Below, in pieces: positions 33,720 through 45,504 of a DNA stretch of 64,000 nt. Position 1 is the first letter of the stretch, and every line of letters begins with the position of its first letter. Location: contig OY282559.1 in NCBI GenBank assembly GCA_958295665.1, forward strand, positions 254,328,461 to 254,392,460, read 5' to 3'. The translations under genes and the position numbers were made by a program. The stretch comes from Tipula vernalis. Lineage: Eukaryota > Arthropoda > Insecta > Diptera > Tipulidae. The notes beneath the pieces are model-generated. The model had not been told where the DNA came from. It made no database searches and saw only the letters and a program-made list of their open reading frames with translations.

Positions 33720-34328
33720 ATGATTCAATCTGGTCCAAAAGATCGTAACTTAGTGGACACAACATTTAGAAACAGTCGGAGAACCCCTCTATACTAAAAC
33801 AATGATAAGGACGTCATTTACGATAGTGAACGATGTCCCTACCTAAAAAAAAAAAAAAAACATTCAAAAATCTAGAAGTTAAATGTCTTAGGCAGATGTT
33901 TTGCTTCCCTATATGTAAATTCATATAAAGAAATTAAGTAGTATGTATATTAGCACAAAGTTGGACATTAAAAAATGCCTCCGTCTGGCCCAAATAACGT
34001 ACCCAAATGGATATATGAGTTTAAGTTTAGGCGGCAGTCTCCTCAATAAGATAAGTGACTTAGGACAGACGTGTTGCGTTCCTATATGTAAGTTCGTAAA
34101 AGGTTGGATATTAAAAAAATTCTCAATCCGGCCCCAAGATCTTACCCAAGTGGACATATATCAATAAGGGTAAAGGGCAATCCCCTCTATCTTAGAAATG
34201 TTACAACTTTCAAAAATCTAGAAGATAATTGACTTAGGACAGACGTGTTGCGTTCCTATATGTAAGTTCGTATAAGGTTGGATATTAAAACAATTCTCAA
34301 TCTGGCCCCAAGATCGTACCCAAGTGGA
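33720..34328 (+). repeat. ~173-bp tandem satellite, three to four degraded units
   Basis: The block GACTTAGGACAGACGTGTTG and its variant start at 33885, 34057 and 34231 (periods 172 and 174). The block CAATC(T/C)GGCCCCAAGATC.TACCCAAGTGGACAT appears at about 33725, 34125 and 34300. Short frames are by-products. Confidence 0.8.
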
Positions 34329-36102
34329 CATGTAAAATTGAAAAAAATCAGCAGTACTTCAATATAGTATGCGAATTTTTATTACAAGTTACTGCAAAAA
34401 TTAGGAAAATTCCGGGAAGAGAATTAAATAAATCAAAACTTTCTTGATTTTTTTAACCAATTTTTAATTTTCGTTAAATTAAAATTTCTTACCATCGTAG
34501 AAAAAATTGCTTGTGACATACAGTGCTGTGTAAAAAAATTGGTAGAGCATATTTTTTTAAAAACTGGAGTCTTGGTTACTAAAATTACAAAAATTTCGAA
34601 GCAGTTGGCTTAAGTGTTAACCAGCGAAACAGGAAGGATCCTTACAAAATTTGACAAAATTATTTCCTAACGAATATTTGTCATATATGCTTCCGAATCC
34701 GTAACAACTGACAAATACAGTGTTAAAATTATAATATGAATAGGAACATTTATTATTTTTCAAAAAGTCTGCTGTGAAAATTTTGATGTATTCTGCCATA
34801 TCCTTCAGTTTGCGCATTAATTTCCGCTCTATTAAGTAAGAGCTGATCTGAACGAAAAGCTCTTAAATGCTCGCTGGTCAGTAACATGCACTTTCTGTAT
34901 ACATATAGAGCTCTTACTTAAAGTTGTTTCTGACTCGCTGGTTCCTTCATTATTGTTTTATTTTAAGAGGATTTTAATAAATTATTTTTGTTTATCTGAA
35001 AGTCCATTTTATTATCTTCAATTCAAAATTAATGTATGGTAGTAAACCATAACTTTAACAGTATTGCATGGCGGTGAAAAATAAATCTGATAGTATTGTC
35101 GAAAAGCTCTAACACAAAGGGGTCAAATTCGTTATGTAGGACTTGCAGATAAACGGCTGATGCGGTAATTGAACTAAGGAAGCACATTCGACCTGTTTCT
35201 TGTAAAGAAAAAAAAAACCCAGACCACAACTCTTCCAGTTTTCGGTGGAAGTCTTAAAAGACATTCGTTGCTAAGCCTCTTGAGGTTTTCTTCGTGCGAG
35301 GATTCTACAATCTCAAATATGGATAAAATCAAGTTTATCAAGTCATCTCTTGAGTTCAAGAAGCGTGCTCCTAGGCCCACAGCAAACTGTTTTTCCCCTA
35401 TTTTTGTTTGATTCGTATTGGGAACTCTGGCTTCTGGATTGTTTCAAGTGCTCGTAAGCCAGCTTTAACCAGTCTTCTTCTCACTAAGCTGGATGATATT
35501 CTTTTTCCCGTTGCTTATCGAAGTTCCCTTCATACGTCCTATGACGGTAGGCGTAAAAGTGAACTAATTGTTTAACCAATGTTTTTGCACTGCACTTGCG
35601 GGGTGGTACCGCCATAATAAAAGCTAAATGTTGCCTAAATAATATTAATATTAAAGATAGAAGTTGCATGAAACAATAAATAAATCACAAAAAAGTATTT
35701 ACTTTAATCCACTATTTCCACGTCTTCCCAAATAGGGTACTTTGAATAGTTTGGCATTTTTTCGATTTTGCCCCCTAAATTACAGTTACATTTTGTTTCT
35801 TCAAAAAATTTGATCATAAATGTATTTAATGGTATGGCGGAAACCCAACACTGAACATGAGTAAAACATGGTGGCGGAAGTATAATGGTTTAAAGAGATT
35901 TTAGTTGAAAGGGTGTAGGACATTTGACCTTCATAATGAACTGGTTTAATTATTTGGATATTTTGAAGGGTAATTTGTTTATAAGTGCTGAGAAAATGGG
36001 ACGTGGGCAAGATTTTCGCTCAAAAAAAAAAAAAAAAAATTTGTTATTGTACAATGCAAAATCAATACTTCCTCATCCTCCCCAGCCATCAGATCTCAAC
36101 CC
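34329..36102 (+). repeat. transposon nest, copy 2 of 2
   Basis: Matches 19241-21857 with three segments missing. It includes the left Tc1-like end (34521 CAGTGCTGTG...), minus-strand transposase pieces at 35029-35380 and 35484-35669, and a Tc1 3' fragment at 35828-36102 cut by an A-run near 36022. The right Tc1-like end seen in copy 1 is deleted. All coding pieces are dead. Confidence 0.8.
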
Positions 36103-36374
36103 AAAACCTCAGCATCAATTTTCAGACATTTACATGTAAGCTTCACTCTTTAAAAAAAATTATGTGTGTTGATTGTGCGAATATAAATAGTCCAATTCTG
36201 ACTAAAAATTATTTTTTAAACTTAAATACTATTTTTCTTCAATTATTAATAATTACCAAACTCTATGTTATCATAAAATTGTGAATATTTGTTGTAAACA
36301 GTATGACGTAAAATTTACAGCGCGCGCTCGCTCGTGGTGAAATAAAATGCGCGCCTGCTCGAAGGTTAAAGAAA
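36103..36374. other. spacer running into old repeat copy B
   Basis: No gene. A GC-rich spot, GCGCGCGCTCGCTCG, lies near 36320. AAGAAACC at 36369-36376 belongs to copy B of the old repeat and matches the complement of GGTTTCTTT at about 15947-15955. Confidence 0.45.
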
Positions 36375-36644
36375 CCCGAAGCACAGGAAAAAATAACATC
36401 CCTGTTGTACGACTGAGCGCTACCAAGAGCGATCAATGATCAATCACGGTGATGCTCTCTAATACCTCACCGTGATCATCACTTTATACCATATTTCGTA
36501 AAAAAAGTACGAAAAAAATGCGAACATTGTAATTTACTACATGAAAAACAAATTAAAGAAAGCCGAAGATTTCTTTTTTTTTTGCTTTATACTTCTGTTT
36601 CATGTTTTTAACGTGCCATCTCAAACAAAATTTCTCGATTGCTC

Positions 36645-36720
36645 ACGCAAAGTACAACTGGGAAGAACATATCCCAGTTGCACGATTGAGTGTGTAACGA
36701 ATGATCGTTCCAAGGACATA
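36645..36720. repeat. small hairpin made from the element's end sequence
   Basis: AGTACAACTGGGA and TCCCAGTTGCACGATTGAG (about 36650-36693) form inverted arms and resemble the subterminal part of the same element's right end (GTACAACTGGGG...). It looks like an internal joined copy of two ends. Confidence 0.5.
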
Positions 36721-38636
36721 CGAGGTGGCCACCCCTGCTTAACATTCACATAAATTAACCGATAAAATAAAATAATATAAAATAGAAAAATAATGATTTT
36801 TGATTGTTTCAACCGGTTATCAAGAGGCTATAAAAGACGAAGCATTTTCGTTTTTTGGGAAAAAAAGGAAAAGAAGATTTTTTTTTTGGTAGTGGAGTTG
36901 ATTGTCGTAATGGCGAGAAAACAAAATTAAAAAATTAAAAATAAATAGTTGAAGAATAAATAGTGAAAAATAAATTAAATAATTAGAAGTTTGTATTCTA
37001 ATTATAAACTAATATTAAATGCTAATTATATTGGGAAAAAATAAGTTAAAAATAACATATTTTAAAATTTAAATAAAATTATATACATATGTGCGTACAA
37101 ATAAAATTAACGAGAATACATTGTATGACAATTAGCATTAGTCAGTGGAAAAACGGAAATATATGTAACACTAAACTTACAGTGAATTTAGGATAAGTAC
37201 ATTTTCATAATTAAAAGTCCTACTGTTTTTCTAATTAAATTCTAAATATATTGATAAAACTAAAATTAAATTAAAACCATAAATAATAAGAAAAAGTTTA
37301 ATAGTAATAAATAGTAATAAAAGTTTAGAAATAATAAATAAGTTAATTAGTCTAGACAAAAATAGAATAAAAACAGTTAAATAAAATTAAATTAACCTAA
37401 GTGCAAAATATCTGTGTAAGACCAATAATAAGTGGTGTGGCCGTAAAGACGTTGCACGTTCCATGTGGACAAATAAACAAAAACAAAACAAAAAAACCGT
37501 AGTGTTGAATTAAAAACGGTTACGTAGTGATCCTGGTGAATTTAAAGTTACTGTATTAGAGAGATGAGTTATTATTAACTATGGGTGTCTGATTATTTCA
37601 AAGTCTAACTTAAATTAATAAACAACTAATAAATAACTAATAATAATTCTAATACTATAAGTCAACTAAATATAACTAAAATTAATTTAATCATAAGTTC
37701 ATATAAATTATAAATGTTTGAGTGATATTGATAAAAATAAAAAAAATAAAACTGAATAATTGAAAACTTTATGGTGTTATCAATGAAAACGGTCAAGAAC
37801 CAATTTGATCAATGGTCAGTACATTGGTAAAATAATTAATAATACAGCAATAACGGACTGATCTTACCATCGTATGTGCAGTCAAAGAAGCTTAAATACC
37901 ACCAATCAACAAGCATTTTACTCATCATTCAAAGATAAGATTTTTTTTTTATATATATTTTTCCATAGTTCTGATTATCATAGTTTTATATCACAATTTT
38001 TGATATATTTTATATATTTTCATTTTTGTTATAATTAAGTGCAAAATTATATTCTACCACTTTTATTATTTTGGTCAGATAATTGAATTTAGATTAGTTG
38101 TTGCGCATTTAGGTAGTGGTTAGTGTAGATTAGGTAAATTCCCATAGTGGGAAACAAGATATTGTATCTTTTTGTAAAAAAATCTGTTATTTTTGTTTTG
38201 TTTTTTTTCTAATTTGAAATTCAAAGTTTAAAAATTTCGCATTTTGTATTTTTCGGTTTCCGCTATATTGGTTCGAATTTATTTTTTTTTGTTCATTTTT
38301 GTGAAGTGCTTAATTAATTTGTTTTGAAATGATGTAAGCAGTAGTGAGATTGGTGGATGTGACCATGGTAGGTATTTGAGGGTGAGTTAATTTCGTTGTT
38401 TGTTTTAAATTCCTGTCCTCTATGCTTTCCTTACGGCGGCAACGCAAGATCTTCGTATGCTTCAATAAAAAAAAGCCCATCCCCACCACTGAGCTTTAGC
38501 CACGCTAGTCAAGTCCGTCGTCGTCGAAGCCTCTATGCAAGATAAATAAAAGAATTCTGTTAACGATTCTGGCCAATCTTCATAATCTCCGCAGATTGGT
38601 GTCCCTCTCACCCTACTAAATGGATCATTACAAGTG

Positions 38637-38893
38637 CTCCAACAGCGCAAATTTAGCGATCACCGTGATCGCTCAATTTGACCTCACCGTGAGCATCACT
38701 TTACACCATATTTCGTCTAAAAAAGAACGAATACCGACGGAATATATGGTGCAGTAGTATTTGTAAACGGTTAGTTTAAGAACTTGTTTGATAGATGGTG
38801 CTGTTATGTCGGTAAGGTAGATATGGTGTATAGTGAAGCTAACGTGAGGTCAAATTGAGCGATCACGGCGATCGCTAAATTAGCGCTGTTGCA
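38637..38893. repeat. inner inverted repeat, ~70-bp arms, within the P-like element
   Basis: AACAGCGCAAATTTAGCGAT... (38640-38715) is the inverted counterpart of about 38820-38893 (...AAATTAGCGCTGTT). Both arms contain GATCACCGTGATCGC-like palindromes. The right arm is also the subterminal part of the large element, so this may be a smaller family member or a duplicated end. Confidence 0.6.
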
Positions 38894-38941
38894 CTCAATC
38901 GTACAACTGGGGGGATATGTTATTTTTTTCTGTGCCCGAAG

Positions 38942-39410
38942 CCTGACGATGTACTAAACTGCAAAATTGCGTATTAAAATTTTATTATTTTCTAATAAAA
39001 TAGTCTAGATTCTAGAAGATGGAATTCGATATTTTTGGTTAATTAATATAAAATTATTTCTATTTATAAATACAAATTTTCATTAAAATTGAAAATTAAG
39101 ATAACGCAAAATAATGAATTTTAAAATCCCATATGATTCTGTTTACGTGTCGTAGGAAAATAAACATTTTTATTCCCCTTTTATATGAGAGATTTGACTT
39201 GTTTAGACTGATGTGCAATTTTAAATGCGTACACACACAAATAAAATATAATTCGAAAAATAAAACAATAGAGGAAAAAATCTATATAAAAGAATGGTAT
39301 GGCATGGAAAAGATCGTTCGTTTCATAATATCATATACAGACATATACTAGTAAAACTCTCTCGTTTACTATACTCGTATTCGTATAGTATAAAAACAAC
39401 TGAATCTCCT
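38942..39410 (-). repeat. old dispersed repeat, copy B
   Basis: 38936-39303 is the reverse complement of 15945-15882 joined to 7288-6953, that is, copy A without BEL-1. 39303-39410 (GGCATGGAAAAGATCG...) matches copy C at 3712-3800. It is non-coding as far as can be seen. Confidence 0.8.
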
Positions 39411-41465
39411 TTGTTTTCCTTCACAATAGTGTACAACAAGGATAGGAACATAATTAAAACTATTTGTTGGTCGCTTTCTGTATTGGAGCACATACAGTCA
39501 GCACATAGTGACTTTAGTATCGTTGTCTATGACCGATTCTATTTGTTTTATTCAAATAACAACAAAACAAGACACTAATATACAAAAATAATTTTCTATA
39601 ACTCACATGTACAACTAATTATAAATTATCTCAAACTTAAATAAACATATTAAATCATAAACATATTCAGGTTGTGCGTTCTGGTTATCAAACGTTATTA
39701 CAGTAAAATAAATGGTCCACATTTTAATTCCGAAGTAATTTAATTTTACGATACAGAAAAATTCCGTGGTGCACAAATAATTTTGTATATTTATGAAAGT
39801 ACTATGTATGAGTAAATTCCAAAATTAGTTTACTTACATTCTCGAACCATTCAAGAAGGTCACCATGAACATAGAGAGAATTCATTACCATGTTTGTTTA
39901 CAATATTCACTTTGTTTAAAATCGGCAATTCATATTTAATTTATTACACTTTAAACTGTAGAATAGTTATTCACCAACGTTAGCATTGCGCTCTTAATAA
40001 TCGCGTTACGTTAAATTAAAAATTTAAAAATAAACTTTTTGGTTAAATTTATAAAAAAATTTAAATTTTTTACATTAGCATTGTCGTCATGCTTAAGCAA
40101 TTGAATGAATATGATGTATGAATATGATACACATTTTTAATCAACCTTTTTTTAGACATTGCGAAAAACATTAACACATTCCTTGCCATTGTTTTATAAT
40201 AACATAAAATGTTACTAAACGCATTTGGCGAACGGCAATTAGTGCTTAAAGTATGCGTATTATCAGATTTTATCAAAAGTGAGTTTGTATCGCGATACAA
40301 TAATATTAAAATATAAAAAAATCAATAAACTATGAATTTATTGGTGATACGGCGCTCTTCCCTGAAATTTTGATATCACAAGTATATTTGTTTTCGATAA
40401 TCAACGAAACTGCCAATCAATTTATAAAATGTTTCGTTTATTTGCGCACTTAATATTTGATCTATTTATTCGAATGTCTTGTGTACAGTACATGTAGTAA
40501 AACATACTTTTGATTTCTAAGTAAATTTTTTTGCAATCAAAGGCATACAACCAATGTAGTGAGTTCACGCGCAACTCGTAGAAGATTTACGCTAAAACAT
40601 GCACGTAGAGTTCGAGAGCGCTACTACTACACAAAATACAATCGGCTTGTGGTTAACTGAAGTAAGAGGGATCTATATTTAAAACAATTACGTCAAGAAT
40701 TCACTCCGACTGTAGAGTCGTGTTTGCTATAAATAAATTGCAAACGCTTTAAATTTATGAAAAAAATTACATTGTATAGCGAAAACATAAAGTTTACTTA
40801 CTTTTTGAACAAAAAAAAAATTCGTCGCTTCACCGCTACATAGTTTTAAATGTTGAATACAGGAGACATGTAGGTTTCTTTGTCAATAACTATTATTAGA
40901 AGCTTTTATTTAACTTACAATGTCTGCTTAGGACAAATCTTGTAAGTTGATTTTGATGACTACCGAAGAAATTTTCGTTATTTTTTAGCAGAAAAAATTC
41001 GTTAAAGTTGCAGATTTATTTTAATATAACATAAACTTCGTTTAATAATTTTAAATTACCTCACTTGAAATAATATTTATTAATTTAATAAATAACACAA
41101 TGAGTGTTTTGTTAAAAACTTATTGTTAAATTAATGGAACGTTCTAATTCCAGTTTTCTATGGCTGAAAAATTTGAATAATATTTACAATATTAATTTAG
41201 AATTTGAATAATACTTTAGTTTTCTTTAACAAAGTTTTGTTGTATTAAAGTTTGTTATTCTTTAGTTCTTAGGTATTATTTTGATTGATTGATTGGTTCG
41301 ACCAAGCTGTAAACAAGATCTCCACTTACAACATAAAGAGGATGTGGAGATGTTTGGTTAGTAATGATAAAAATGGACCCGGTTATAGACACCTAAGTAT
41401 AGCCAACAGTTAGTAACACAATGACAATGTATTTATAATCTACTTATATGATATATTGAAAATGA
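39411..41465. other. 2 kb without a recognisable gene
   Basis: AT-rich sequence. A minus-strand ATG frame at about 39889-39838 (MVMNSLYVHGDLLEWFEN) runs into a perfect GTAAGT donor and could be a first coding exon, but no following exon was recognised. Nothing else was identified. Confidence 0.35.
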
Positions 41466-41468
41466 AAA

Positions 41469-42115
41469 CTACATTCTAACACAACATTTATTAGTTTTTT
41501 GAATCGTAATTAGTGACAGTGGGTCTAGTGTATCATCTATCCCGGGTAATGGGTAGCTGCCCTTTTTCGTTTCATCATTTAGTTTTCGATAATCTACGCA
41601 AAACCTCATTGACCCGTCGTTCTTTTGCACTAGAACTACCGGTGAACTCCATGGACTGTTGGATGGCTCAATGATTTTATACCGGCACATCTGTTGTATC
41701 ATTCGGCTCACCTCCTCTTGTTTAGCCAATGGCAGTCTTCTGGGTGCCTGTCAAATTGGTGGTGTATTTCCCGTTTCTGTGTTCTGTTGGAAACTGTAGG
41801 GAAGATGGCTGGGAGGTTAAAGATTCTTGCAGAACTTGGTTCTGTGATGGCATCTTCTCCTCTTTCGATTTTAACTGGGATGTTAATGTTTGCTGTAGCC
41901 CCAATAATAGCGTAGCTAGATTTTATTGTCCAGTCGGCTGTTAGCCGCAATTGTAATTCTGATCTCGTTCCCGAAACTGGGATTACCCTTGCAACGAGAG
42001 CCTCTTTCAATTCAGCGAGTAAGCTTGTTGACATCCATTTTTCACACCTGGGTTTTCCGGATTGCAAAATCCGCTTCTGACACAAATTTGTTACGAACTG
42101 AGCTTCTTCTAACAT
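41469..42115 (-). pseudogene. gypsy-type Pol fragment: linker and start of RT
   Basis: On the minus strand, 42115-41710 encodes a protease-to-RT linker ending in REIHHQF (the gypsy HHxIDTG motif). After a frameshift near 41710-41730, LAKQEEVSRMIQQMCRYKIIEPSNSPWSSPVVLVQKNDGS then RFCVDYRKLND follows, the RT fingers of Ty3/gypsy elements. RT ends abruptly after IDDTLD at about 41535, so the YxDD palm is absent. It is truncated on both sides. Confidence 0.8.
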
Positions 42116-42119
42116 AATT

Positions 42120-42630
42120 ATCTAACACAATAGTGTTCGTTTAATTATGAATAAAAACCAATTTTAATAGAACATTATTTTAAATAAATCCAAAATTTAA
42201 TTTTTATTTAAATATACCTGAACCATTTTTTTATTTTTAATATTAATCCTTGGCTATATCTTGATCTTACGATATTAAAAATTATAAAGATTTATTAAAT
42301 TTTTCAATTATGCTTAATCATACTTTTACAACATTTTGTCCATAATTGTGGTGATATAATATAATTACTTGTTTTTGATAAATTTGACATTTAGTTATAA
42401 ATGAATAATATTTTGGATATATAGGTAAGTAAATGCATTTAAGAATAAAATTTGATGTTATAATCTCAGTCTTATTATTTAAAAGATACAATAAACTTAA
42501 TTTTGGATGCTCAAACATATTCCCCTGCGTTAAGAAAGTATTGGAGATATTTTCTTAAATTGATTCAATATATAATAAGTTGCAATTGATTGTACATAAT
42601 AAAGATATATAATAATTAGTGTGATTAATA
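42120..42630. other. AT-rich spacer
   Basis: No feature recognised between the gypsy and BEL fragments. Confidence 0.4.
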
Positions 42631-42632
42631 CA

Positions 42633-42970
42633 TTATTTAAGTGATACAGTACGCTGGATAATATTAGCCTTTGTTTTGATAGTTGCGACAAGTACTATTC
42701 CATCGTTACCTGGATGTGTTTGAATTATTCGCCTGAGTAGCCATTGATTCGGAGGCTGATTATCTTCTTTTATCAATACTATGTCATCTGTATTGATGTT
42801 TAATTTTCCGCTTTTCCATTTTCTGCGTTCTTGTAATGTAGAATAAGATTGAATTCTCATTTGAAGGTTTTACCATCTGGATAATTTATGCACCGGTATG
42901 CCTTCCAATAATCGTTCTGGAACAGCTGACATTGATTCGCCAATTATATCGTTACTATTCCACATCTCTC
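42633..42970 (-). pseudogene. BEL/Pao polyprotein C-terminal fragment (DUF5641 region)
   Basis: The minus strand reads GESMSAVPERLLEGIPVHKLSRW, a stop, then QERRKWKSGKLNINTDDIVLIKEDNQPPNQW and RRIIQTHPGNDGIVLVATIKTK, the integrase C-terminal domain of BEL elements. Comparison with BEL-1 (DLVLLKDDQLPATRWKLGRV) shows the same blocks from a different BEL lineage. Only about 110 codons remain. Confidence 0.8.
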
Positions 42971-43149
42971 ACCAGCTCTGATGTTTCTTCCGATTCAGAT
43001 GCACTTATGATTGAAGAAAGTCTTGTTGTCGGTGTATATTGGATGAACTTTTCATTGACGAAAGTCCTGTTATCACTATAGATTGTGGAATGCAAACTGA
43101 AAATATAAAGGGTTGAAACCTTCTAAGGTGACCAGAACTTCGGTCTTGA

Positions 43150-43560
43150 TTAATTTAACACCCAAACCAATTCGGAAATGAACCTCTTAAGTCAATCTTA
43201 AACCTCCAACTCAAAGTAGCTTAAACCTCCAACTCAATTTACAATTCAACCTCTATGTCAATTGCAACACAATTCTAAACGCAATGACCAAATTAACGGC
43301 CAACCCAGCCGTCAATGAATCACTAAATCAACCCTTAACCTAACTCCAAATCAACCCTTAAATAATTCCCAAACCGAACAACTCACATCCCAATGCAAGC
43401 TAACTAAATCCTAATTATATGTCAACTCAAATCTACACTTATTTTCCAACTCAATCCTAAAATTAACTCGATTCGAAAGTTACATGAGTGTATGAACTCA
43501 AAACTCAATCTTACCTCTCAAGATACTCTAAACTCGACCTCAAATTAATCTCTAACCGAA
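43150..43560. repeat. CAACTCAA-type minisatellite
   Basis: Short units built on (CT)CAACTCAACC(T/C), as in AACCTCCAACTCAATTTACAATTCAACCTC. There are no genes. The motif returns inside the tandem units at 44835-45170. Confidence 0.7.
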
Positions 43561-43569
43561 TTTTTCTTT

Positions 43570-44130
43570 CATACTACTCACCATCATACCGGCATCGTAC
43601 TGTCGTACCATCATAACCTTAAACAATCATTCCTTCATACCGTTATTCAATTATACTATCATACCATACCATTAAACCATTATATAGTGACCTCGAACCA
43701 TTCCACCATCTTACCATGATGTATATGTTACCATCAATTTAATCCAACATACCATCATACCACCATACCGTCGTGCCATTGTACCGTCCCTATAATCATA
43801 CCATCATAACATCGTACCACCATACCATCATATAATCATACCAACATACTGTCAGGCCATGATATCATTATACAATTCAACCGTCATAACATTACACCGA
43901 CATACCATCATACCCTCATACCATCACACCTTCATTCTAGAATAAATACTGTCATACCATCGTCCGTTGTATAAACAATCATACCATCCCACCATCATTC
44001 AATAATATAAATCAATCATACCACTATATCATTATAATATCACACAATCATACTATCATGTATGTATCTACTATCGTATCGTCATTCCATCATACCATTA
44101 TATTATCAAACCAACATAGCATTATAGCAT
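43570..44130. repeat. ATACCATC-type satellite, array 2
   Basis: The same short-unit satellite as 22375-22925, again followed by the ~100-bp repeat units and the GTTCTCGAGATACC tail. Shared longer phrases include CACCTTCATTCTAGAATAAATACTGTCATACC (compare 22690-22720). Confidence 0.85.
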
Positions 44131-44209
44131 CACACAGGTTTTACGCTTCAAATTGATCCTTTTACACTTCAAACTGAATTTTTTACATTTCAACTTGGAC
44201 CTTTTATAC

Positions 44210-44740
44210 AAATTACGTGAACGACCAATTAGGATGGAGCTTCACCGTTCCTTGTCAAATTTAATCATTATTGGTTGAGAAATAGGCAAGTTCCATCATA
44301 CTTGCCATATTCCAGAATTTCATCCAAAAATCATTTTAGAATCACATTTCCAATGCACAAACCGAATCTCATCATAATTGGTTGAGAAATAGGGAAGCTC
44401 CATCATACTTGGCCAGATTCCAGAACTGCACCCAAAAATCATTTTAGAATCCATCGTACTTGGTCATATTCCAGAACTTCATCCAAAAATCATTTTAGAA
44501 TCCCATTTCCAAAGAACATGTCAAAATTCATAATAATTGGTTGAGAAATAGGCAAGCTCCATCACCCTGGGCCATGTCAAATTTCATTATAATCGATTAA
44601 GGAATAGCCAAGTTCCATCATACTTGACCATATTCCAGAACTTCGTCCAAAAATCCTGTAAGAATCCCATTTCCATTGGAAATGCTGGATTTCATCAAAA
44701 TCGGATAAGATATAGAATCCCAATTAAATTTTTATAAAAA
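44210..44740 (+). repeat. ~100-bp repeat units, locus 3
   Basis: Four to five units with CATATTCCAGAACTTCATCC, AAAAATCATTTTAGAATC and AAATTTCAT.ATAATTGGTTGAGAAATAGGCAAG. They are in the same forward orientation as 23280-23600. Confidence 0.75.
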
Positions 44741-44779
44741 AAAAAATCACAAATCCTCAGTTTAACCCCACTACAACGT

Positions 44780-44832
44780 ACAACTTTTTTGGTCCCGTCG
44801 ATTTCCGTTGTAGTTAGGTTTCCCTGTAATAG
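44780..44832 (-). repeat. terminal repeat of a pogo/Tigger-like element
   Basis: The reverse complement reads CAGGGAAACCTAACTACAAC then GGAAATCGACGGGACC, with TA next to it. This resembles the CAGTGAAACC-type ends of Tigger/pogo elements, such as the one at 46664. The rest of the element was not identified. Confidence 0.45.
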
Positions 44833-44834
44833 AT

Positions 44835-45170
44835 TGCTCAGCTGCTCACTAAACTCCAACTCAATAATGAAACCAGCATATACAAAAATGTCGTAAATAT
44901 TTTTATATCCAATCCCAACTCAACTCCAACATAACTATAACTCAACCCGCAAATTGACCCCTAACTTAACGTTCAATCAACCCGAAATTCAATGCCCAAT
45001 TCAATAATCAAACCAGCATATATAAAAAATTCGTAAATATTTTTATATCCAATCCCAACTCAACTCCAACTCAACTTCAACTCAACCCGCAAATTGATTT
45101 CTATCTTACCCTTCAACTCAACCCTAAACTCAATAGTCAAACCAGCATATATAAAAAAATTGGTAAATAT
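44835..45170 (+). repeat. ~130-140-bp tandem repeat, three units
   Basis: AACCAGCATA recurs at 44871, 45012 and 45140. Each unit continues ATAAAAA.TCGTAAATATTTTTATATCC, then CCAACTCAACTCCAACTCAAC and CAACCCGCAAATTGA. The CAACTCAA motif links it to the 43150-43560 minisatellite. Confidence 0.8.
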
Positions 45171-45239
45171 TTCTATAATCAGGTATTTTGGGTCAATTCG
45201 TGTGGCAGGTACCCGACCCTATTGACACACTGGTTCCAA

Positions 45240-45360
45240 AAGCTTCTTAAATCCCAGCCTTGACCATAGAAACAGATTGGTAAAAAAAAATTTTTTAAAT
45301 CGAACAAGCTGTTCTCGAGATACCATGGATACAGATATACAGACAGGACAGACATTTTTT
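45240..45360 (+). repeat. GTTCTCGAGATACC tail, second copy
   Basis: ACAGATTGG.AAAAAAAA...ATCGAACAAGCTGTTCTCGAGATACCATG with CAGACAGGACAGACATTTTT matches 23580-23700. It closes the second satellite plus repeat block. Confidence 0.7.
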
Positions 45361-45504
45361 TTTTTTTGCTGTTTTAGACTCAGGGACTTTCAAAACGTTG
45401 AGAAAACTGGTTTTTGGACCAACCAAATTTTTGATAGGATTTCAATACTTTGATCTTTTTAGACCGAAGTAATCTTTTATTTTTTTATTATTTTTTTTAT
45501 TATT

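Larger units (their letters stand above)
36382..38934. mobile_element. non-autonomous DNA element with P-like ends, 7-bp duplication CCCGAAG
   Basis: The ends CACAGGAAAAAATAACAT (36382) and, inverted, CACAGAAAAAAATAACAT (to 38934) pair. Similarity then continues over about 120 bp (GTTGTACGA.TGAG, CACGGTGA, TACACCATAT). CCCGAAG stands on both sides (36375-36381, 38935-38941), and the matching site in copy A (AAACCAGAAGCC) shows it once. If one ambiguous C is counted the duplication is 8 bp. A 7-8-bp duplication with a CA...AAATAACAT tip suggests the P superfamily or, less likely, hAT. The 2.55-kb interior is very AT-rich without a credible gene. Confidence 0.7.
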
